A stretch of 18,319 nucleotides of DNA from CAZBEJ01 sp964521305 (lineage in GTDB: Bacteria; Patescibacteriota; Microgenomatia; UBA1406; GWC2-37-13). Numbering within the stretch: the stretch's first letter is position 1; every line of letters starts with the position of its first letter. The DNA lies in the NCBI GenBank assembly GCA_964521305.1, contig CAZFQZ010000019.1:1-18319 (forward strand), read 5' to 3'. A program made the position numbers and the translations under genes. Below are positions 13,905-18,319 of this stretch, in pieces. Under the pieces are notes generated by a model, which did no database searches, was not told the DNA's origin, and was given only the letters and a program-made list of their open reading frames with translations.

Positions 13905-13938
13905 GCTGCTTTTATCATCCGATCGTTTGCAAAGCAGC
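13905..13938. promoter_or_regulatory. Inverted repeat overlapping the endoQ -35 region
   Basis: GCTGCTTT (13905-13912) and AAAGCAGC (13931-13938) are perfect 8-bp arms separated by 18 bp. The right arm overlaps the best -35 candidate (TTGCAA, 13927-13932, 18 bp before TACAAT). It could be an operator or a second hairpin. Confidence 0.4.
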
Positions 13939-13950
13939 GTAAGAATGGTA

Positions 13951-13956
13951 TACAAT
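13951..13956 (+). promoter_or_regulatory. -10 box of the endoQ gene; fixes the start
   Basis: TACAAT, 6 bp before the ATG at 13963. The longer reading from a TTG at 13927 would run through this promoter. Confidence 0.55.
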
Positions 13957-13962
13957 TCGACT

Positions 13963-16476
13963 ATGCAGATTATCGCAGATCTACAACTCCATTCGAAATA
14001 TTCGCGGGCAGTGTCCCAAAAAATGGATCTGTTCGAGATAGGCCGTTGGGCTTCGAGAAAAGGAATTAATGTAGTTGCGACCGGCGACTGGACCCATCCA
14101 TTGTGGTTCCGTCACCTCAAAGAAAATCTCAAGGAAATAAATCCGGGAATATATAGATTAAAACAGCCGTCATCCGAACAACAACACGATGTGCTTTTTT
14201 TCCTTTCCGCGGAAATCTCAAGCATCTATTCGCAAGGAGGAAAGGTCAGAAGAGTTCACAACCTCATTTTTTCCCCATCACTTGAAGTCTGCGAAAAAGT
14301 CATAAAAGCGCTCGAAAAAGAAGGGGCCCATCTTATGTCTGACGGACGACCTATTGTCGGTATTCCTTCGGATGAGTTATTGGAAATGGTTCTGGAAATC
14401 GACAAGAATATCTTATTCGTGCCGGCGCACTGTCTCCCTCCCCATGAACTTATCGAAACAAAAAACGGACTTAAAAGAATCGAAACAATAAACCATAATG
14501 ATTATGTTCTTTCTCATACCGGCTATTATAGAAAAGTTGAACAGACATATAAGAGAAGAGTTAACGAACTCCTTTATACCGTCACTCCTTGGTATTATTC
14601 TCAAGGAATCCAAACAACGGGCGAACATCCATTCTTAGCAATTAAAACAATCAAAAAATGTTCCTGCACCGGAGACACATGCATACCTTTTGGGGAACAC
14701 CTGAAAAGATGCTACAAAAAACATTATAAAAATTATAAAAAAGAATGGATTCCTGCAAATAAACTGGAGATTAATGATTTTATTTGTTTTCCAATCATTA
14801 GAAAGACACTCGATAAAGAGTATATTAATCATGCCGGTTTAAACATAAGAATTAACGAAGACTTTTGCCTTCTCGTTGGTTATTTTCTTTCTGAAGGATG
14901 TATTGATTCGAAAGGAGGAATAACTTTCACCTTTTCTGCAAAAGAAACGGCATATTCTGAAGAAGTAATAGAACTAATGAAAAAGGTATTTGGAATTACA
15001 CATTCTAGAATATATAGAAGAAAAAATATTAATAGCATTGAAATTATATTCTATTCAAAAAATGTTGCAGAATTCCTCGATAAAAACTTTTATATTGGAA
15101 ATATAAAAAGGGCTCCTTACAAAGTAATTCCCCATTGGATGATCTTTTTACCGATAAAAAAACAGAAACAAATTCTTATTGGTTGGTTTCGCGGAGACGA
15201 TGGATACACCTTATCTCAACAGCTTGTTTCATCAATAAATAAGATTGCTTTAAGAATGGGGATCATTCCGAATATTTCAGCAAATAAAAAATATTCGTAT
15301 AATCAATTAAAATCACACGTTTATAAAGGCAGAGTAATTAAATCTAATTTTGATAATTATCAGATTAAGTTTTCTTATATTCAAGATGTTCTCAAACTCG
15401 GAGAGGAAAAAGAATTTAGTCGATTTAATGCAAAAATAACAAGAAGACATGGGTATATGGATCAGGATTATGTATATCTACCTATCCGTAAAATAGATAA
15501 AAATATTTATTCGGGAATGGTTTATAATTTGGAGGTTGAAAGAGATCATTCGTACTCAACGTGGGTTTCAACTATTCACAATTGCTGGACTCCGTGGTTT
15601 TCGCTCTTTGGCTCCAAATCAGGTTTCGACTCCATTGAAGAATGCTTCGGTCCTGAAAATGCGCGATATATTTATGCTATTGAGACGGGCTTAAGTTCGG
15701 ACCCTTTAATGAACTGGCAAATCAAGGAGCTTGATAACCGAGCGATCATTTCGTCTTCGGATGCCCATTCCGGCCCGAAAATAGGAAGGGAGGCAACCGT
15801 ATTCGTTTCTAATTCACAGGAGCCTTTTGATATGAATTCTGTAACATATAACGATATAGCTGGCGCAATCAGGCAGGATGCGGGAGGACGATTGAAAATA
15901 GGATACACGATTGAATTTTTTCCCGAAGAAGGCAAATATCACTGGTCGGGCCACAGGTCATGCAACATACGATATAATGCACTCGAGGTAAAAGAAAAAG
16001 GAGAAATCTGTCCGGTCTGCCACAATCCGTTAACCATAGGCGTCGAGAACCGCGTACTGGACCTGTCATACAAACATTTCGAACCTGAAGATCTCGTGTT
16101 CCTGAAAAACAAGGCCGGCCTTACGTTCGTCTACGACAAGGAAAAGAAACGGAAACCGTTCGTATCCCTCATTCCACTCCTGGAAGTGTTGACCGAACTC
16201 AACGCAGGATCGCCCATAAAAGCATTACGATCATATGATGATCTTACGTCAAACTTCGCGACCGAGTTCGATATTCTCATGAGAAAACCATATGAGGAAA
16301 TCGAACGGCATGGCGGCAAACAACTAAGCGCTGCAGTCGAGATCATCAGAAACCGGAACGTATTTGTTGATCCGGGCTATGACGGCGTATTCGGTGTAGT
16401 AAAAATTTTCAACTCCCAGCATGGTGAAGAAAAAAAGGAGCAGGCAACAACGGAAAACCAACAAAGCTTGTTCTGA
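13963..16476 (+). CDS. EndoQ-type PHP-domain DNA repair endonuclease, intein-containing
   Basis: 837 aa as translated, 453 aa after splicing. The extein matches the TIGR00375/EndoQ family, which nicks DNA 5' of deaminated bases. PHP metal-site blocks: MQIIADLQLHSKYSRAVSQ, VVATGDWTHPLW, FFLSAEISSIYSQGGKVRRV followed by HNLIF, FVPAH|CWTPWFSLFGSKSGF split by the intein, and AIISSSDAHSGPKIGREA. A C-terminal zinc-like region follows (HWSGHRSCN then EICPVCHNPLTIGVENRVLDL). The last residues, ENQQSLF, resemble a bacterial beta-clamp-binding pentapeptide. The start MQIIADLQLH at 13963 is chosen because the homologous N-terminus begins there and the promoter sits just upstream. The 3' end overlaps the next gene by 56 bp. 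Confidence 0.9.
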   Translation: MQIIADLQLHSKYSRAVSQKMDLFEIGRWASRKGINVVATGDWTHPLWFRHLKENLKEINPGIYRLKQPSSEQQHDVLFFLSAEISSIYSQGGKVRRVHNLIFSPSLEVCEKVIKALEKEGAHLMSDGRPIVGIPSDELLEMVLEIDKNILFVPAHCLPPHELIETKNGLKRIETINHNDYVLSHTGYYRKVEQTYKRRVNELLYTVTPWYYSQGIQTTGEHPFLAIKTIKKCSCTGDTCIPFGEHLKRCYKKHYKNYKKEWIPANKLEINDFICFPIIRKTLDKEYINHAGLNIRINEDFCLLVGYFLSEGCIDSKGGITFTFSAKETAYSEEVIELMKKVFGITHSRIYRRKNINSIEIIFYSKNVAEFLDKNFYIGNIKRAPYKVIPHWMIFLPIKKQKQILIGWFRGDDGYTLSQQLVSSINKIALRMGIIPNISANKKYSYNQLKSHVYKGRVIKSNFDNYQIKFSYIQDVLKLGEEKEFSRFNAKITRRHGYMDQDYVYLPIRKIDKNIYSGMVYNLEVERDHSYSTWVSTIHNCWTPWFSLFGSKSGFDSIEECFGPENARYIYAIETGLSSDPLMNWQIKELDNRAIISSSDAHSGPKIGREATVFVSNSQEPFDMNSVTYNDIAGAIRQDAGGRLKIGYTIEFFPEEGKYHWSGHRSCNIRYNALEVKEKGEICPVCHNPLTIGVENRVLDLSYKHFEPEDLVFLKNKAGLTFVYDKEKKRKPFVSLIPLLEVLTELNAGSPIKALRSYDDLTSNFATEFDILMRKPYEEIERHGGKQLSAAVEIIRNRNVFVDPGYDGVFGVVKIFNSQHGEEKKEQATTENQQSLF
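14431..15582 (+). mobile_element. Intein with LAGLIDADG homing endonuclease, inserted in EndoQ
   Basis: 384 codons in frame, residues 157-540 of the precursor. Block A begins at Cys (CLPPHELIETKNGLKRIE), block B is TTGEHPFL (TxxH), LAGLIDADG motifs are LLVGYFLSEGCID (block C) and ILIGWFRGDDGY (block E), block F is MVYNLEVERDHSYS, and block G ends in IHN followed by extein Cys+1. All splice-junction residues (C1, TxxH, HN, C+1) and the acidic residues of both LAGLIDADG motifs are intact, so both splicing and endonuclease look functional. The insertion follows the His of VPAH in the PHP active site. Base composition is visibly lower in G+C than the exteins (15001-15060: 10 of 60 G+C; 16141-16200: 29 of 60). 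Confidence 0.96.
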
Positions 16477-17686
16477 AAAAAAACGGATTTTCGCGGATTT
16501 GGAAAACGGATTTTCGCGAATATTGCTATTTTTGTTTATCCTTCTTCTCCCTACCCAGCTGGGGAAACATTTCTTTTTTCCATTTTCCTATCTTTCGGGT
16601 GTACGGGTCGATTATCTGGCGCCGACCCTATATCTTACCGATATCATCGCTGTCGTCTTAACCTTCCTATCGCTGAAGAACATCGTTCTTTTTTTCAAAA
16701 ACAAATTTGTCGCATTGATATTTTTGCTGCTCGTTATTGATATACCGTTTTCCTTATCCGTTCCGTTAGCCGTTTACTCATTCGTCAAGATACTTGAACT
16801 GTTTTGCGTCGGGGTTGTTGTTTTTTATTCCGAACTGAACGACCGTCTGGTTCTTTTCGGATTAACCATAGCGGCAGCATACGAATCGTTCCTCGCCGTA
16901 CTGCAACTTGTTATCAAACAATCAATGCAGGGCGTGTTTTATTTCCTTGGTGAACGGTATATGGATCTTTCGACGCCGGGTATAGCCAAAGCGTCGATAA
17001 ACGGCATCGAATTCCTCAGGCCGTACGCAACGTTTTCCCACCCCAATTCGCTCGCAGGTTTTTTTCTGCTCGTATATGCCTATGTATTGGTCAATAAACG
17101 GTTCAACTCCATGATTTTCCTTAAGTATTTCGCCTTGTTCTTTTCTACCCTCCTTGTATTAGTATCATTCTCAAAGGTCGCCATAACAGCCTATCTAATC
17201 ATCACCTTTTTCTTTGTCCTCACCAGATTCAAACAGTGCAGGATTTGTTCCATCGCCCGCCTTCTGGCAATTACCGTTGTCGGTGTTTTGTTCATGCAGA
17301 GCCGCGGCGATACGCTGACTATTTTCAAACGGATAGATCTCATCAAAAACTCGCTTGCGATTATCGCTCAACACCCCTTATTCGGCGTCGGCATAGGAAA
17401 CTATCTGACCGCACAAAATACGTTTCCTTCGAAGTTCCTTTTTTTCTTCAATCAACCGGTCCATAATATATTCCTGTTATTTATCGGGCAAACCGGTGTT
17501 TTAACTGGTGGCGCCATTCTGGTCTCGATATTTTTTCTGTTAAAAAAACGGTTGAATGTCACATTGTTAACGGTCCTTGCCGCAATTTTTCTTACCGGCA
17601 TGTTCGACCATTATTGGCTTACCCTGCAGCAAAATATGCTTTTGATGGGATCCATGGTTGGGCTGTCGATACGAGGTGATGCTTAA
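16421..17686 (+). CDS. O-antigen ligase/polymerase-like membrane protein
   Basis: 421 aa with a basic cytoplasmic N-terminus (MVKKKRSRQQRKTNK) and about eleven transmembrane helices. The Wzy/WaaL (Wzy_C) signature is present: RPYATFSHPNSLAGFFLLVY, then a large extracytoplasmic loop before HPLFGVGIGNYL...QPVHNIFLLFIGQTGVLTG (the H-N-x-x-L-x-x-x-x-x-x-G motif). Such proteins transfer lipid-linked glycans to an acceptor or polymerise them outside the membrane. In a lineage probably lacking LPS this would concern a surface polysaccharide or glycoprotein. The start overlaps the end of the EndoQ gene by 56 bp with no promoter-like box or Shine-Dalgarno, suggesting co-transcription. The stop shares TTAA with the convergent DUF5667 gene. 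Confidence 0.82.
   Translation: MVKKKRSRQQRKTNKACSEKKRIFADLENGFSRILLFLFILLLPTQLGKHFFFPFSYLSGVRVDYLAPTLYLTDIIAVVLTFLSLKNIVLFFKNKFVALIFLLLVIDIPFSLSVPLAVYSFVKILELFCVGVVVFYSELNDRLVLFGLTIAAAYESFLAVLQLVIKQSMQGVFYFLGERYMDLSTPGIAKASINGIEFLRPYATFSHPNSLAGFFLLVYAYVLVNKRFNSMIFLKYFALFFSTLLVLVSFSKVAITAYLIITFFFVLTRFKQCRICSIARLLAITVVGVLFMQSRGDTLTIFKRIDLIKNSLAIIAQHPLFGVGIGNYLTAQNTFPSKFLFFFNQPVHNIFLLFIGQTGVLTGGAILVSIFFLLKKRLNVTLLTVLAAIFLTGMFDHYWLTLQQNMLLMGSMVGLSIRGDA
16481..16518 (+). repeat. Direct repeat, 15 bp, 23-bp period
   Basis: AAACGGATTTTCGCG occurs at 16481-16495 and at 16504-16518. The period is not a multiple of three, so the copies are read in different frames of the ligase gene. It looks like a partial tandem duplication just after the EndoQ stop. 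Confidence 0.8.
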
Positions 17687-18222
17687 AGCGTTTGAAGAAC
17701 CCGCTGCGTTTGCCTGTTCAGCTGAAGAATTGCATTGATTTGATCACTGGATCCTTGCGGAAATTCCATAAGGAATTGTTGGAGGATTTCCTGGTGTTTC
17801 GCATTGCTCAATTTCAAGGTTTCGACGAACGACGAGGTTGGACCCGAACCCTCCTTTTTCGCATCCGTGACAAGCTTTGGAATCTGTTGAAAATACTCTT
17901 CCGCTTTCATGGCGGTATCCAGTGCCAGTTTATCTTTCGCCTTCTGCGCCAAATCCTGGGCCATCGCGATGCGTTTATCAGAAAAAAGCAAATACAGTTC
18001 TGCTTTTTTAACGTTGTCCCGCGTGGCAAGATCAAGAAGCCGGTCGCGGATGACCTTAAAAAAATACAGCGGGTTGTCCGGCAATATACCGGGATACGGC
18101 AATACGTATGTTACGTGTTCCTGTGTCGCATCTACCGGGCTGGAATATTCAAGAAGATATACCATCATCGGCGCACTGAACAGGAATAATATTGCGATAA
18201 GCGATACCAAGGCTTTTTTCAT
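17683..18222 (-). CDS. DUF5667-like exported protein
   Basis: About 179 aa from MKKALVSL at 18222. An N-terminal signal or anchor helix (LVSLIAILFLFSAPMMVYLL) is followed by VTYVLPYPGILPDNPLYFFK, the hallmark of DUF5667 proteins common in Patescibacteria. The remainder is predicted all-alpha and charged (KKAELYLLFSDKRIAMAQDL). No enzymatic motif is seen. An extracytoplasmic structural or binding role is the only safe statement. The start at 18222 is preferred over 18261, because TATAAT (18237-18232) lies 9 bp upstream of it and inside the longer reading. Its stop overlaps that of the ligase gene by 4 bp. Confidence 0.85.
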   Translation of the reverse strand: MKKALVSLIAILFLFSAPMMVYLLEYSSPVDATQEHVTYVLPYPGILPDNPLYFFKVIRDRLLDLATRDNVKKAELYLLFSDKRIAMAQDLAQKAKDKLALDTAMKAEEYFQQIPKLVTDAKKEGSGPTSSFVETLKLSNAKHQEILQQFLMEFPQGSSDQINAILQLNRQTQRVLQTL

Positions 18223-18231
18223 GATGGGTAT

Positions 18232-18237
18232 ATTATA
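18232..18237 (-). promoter_or_regulatory. -10 box of the DUF5667 gene
   Basis: TATAAT on the minus strand, 9 bp before the ATG at 18222, consistent with a leaderless transcript. Nothing else was recognised in 18238-18319. Confidence 0.55.
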
Positions 18238-18319
18238 TAAAAAACTATTACCAAATACCACTGCATGTTTTCGCTCACTTAAAATCTAACCGAAATTGAT
18301 TCGTTCGCTCAAATAAAAA

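Noticed and set aside
13861..13938. Short CRISPR-like repeat array from the neighbouring inverted repeats
   Set aside because: The two palindromes differ in sequence and there are no regularly spaced direct repeats.
13927..13962. TTG-initiated N-terminal extension of EndoQ
   Set aside because: The extension runs through the -10 box and adds residues upstream of the conserved MQIIADLQLHSKYS start.
14413..14832. Minus-strand frames inside the intein
   Set aside because: They are opposite the clear intein blocks A-B and have no initiation signals or family resemblance.
1..18319. Alternative genetic code (TGA as Gly)
   Set aside because: Several well-recognised genes end at TGA at the expected family length, and no recognised domain continues through a TGA.

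Overview
The window looks like a chromosome segment of a small-genome bacterium, most likely from the Patescibacteria/CPR radiation (Microgenomates-like). This placement is inferred from gene content, gene density and a DUF5667-type protein, not from a marker phylogeny. TGA is used as a normal stop (for example at 3828-3830, 6565-6567, 9118-9120 and 16474-16476), so the TGA=Gly code of Gracilibacteria/SR1 does not apply. Coding density is very high. There are no rRNAs, tRNAs, CRISPR arrays or transposases.

Layout. 104-1186 (-): M24 aminopeptidase. 1246-3826 (+): FTR1-like iron permease, IPP-isomerase-like Nudix protein, EamA transporter and a 95-aa protein. 3828-5126 (-) and 5167-6564 (+): divergent pair of a GT39/PMT-like membrane glycosyltransferase and a membrane-anchored GH39-like glycosidase. 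6565-7486 (-): a two-TM protein and a Met-rich anchored protein. 7576-9381 (-): an arsR-permease-ATPase operon. 9472-9933 (+): GNAT acetyltransferase. 9930-10385 (-): free methionine-R-sulfoxide reductase. 10566-12590: ribosome-rescue cluster of smpB, tmRNA (ssrA) and convergent hflX. 12683-13855 (+): class I aminotransferase. 13963-16476 (+): EndoQ-type PHP endonuclease interrupted by a 384-aa LAGLIDADG intein, overlapping an O-antigen-ligase-like gene (16421-17686). 17683-18222 (-): DUF5667 protein.

Two architectural patterns run through the window. First, almost every gene that begins a transcription unit carries a TATAAT/TACAAT/TAGAAT/TATTAT box 6-11 bp before its best start codon (12 genes; two more at 13-14 bp). 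This implies leaderless or nearly leaderless mRNAs. Only the Met-rich gene has a strong Shine-Dalgarno sequence. Second, all five convergent junctions are stop-to-stop: the ends overlap by 4 bp, abut, or are 1 bp apart. No terminator can fit between them.

Functionally the genes cover three areas: ribosome rescue and repair (SmpB, tmRNA, HflX, EndoQ, MsrC), cell-surface glycan work (glycosyltransferase, glycosidase, O-antigen ligase), and nutrient or metal transport (FTR1, EamA, ABC importer with a Cys-rich ArsR). The most unusual items are the intein in the EndoQ active site, the C-terminal clamp-binding-like QQSLF of that protein, the non-canonical tmRNA tag, and the genome-wide-looking leaderless signal.
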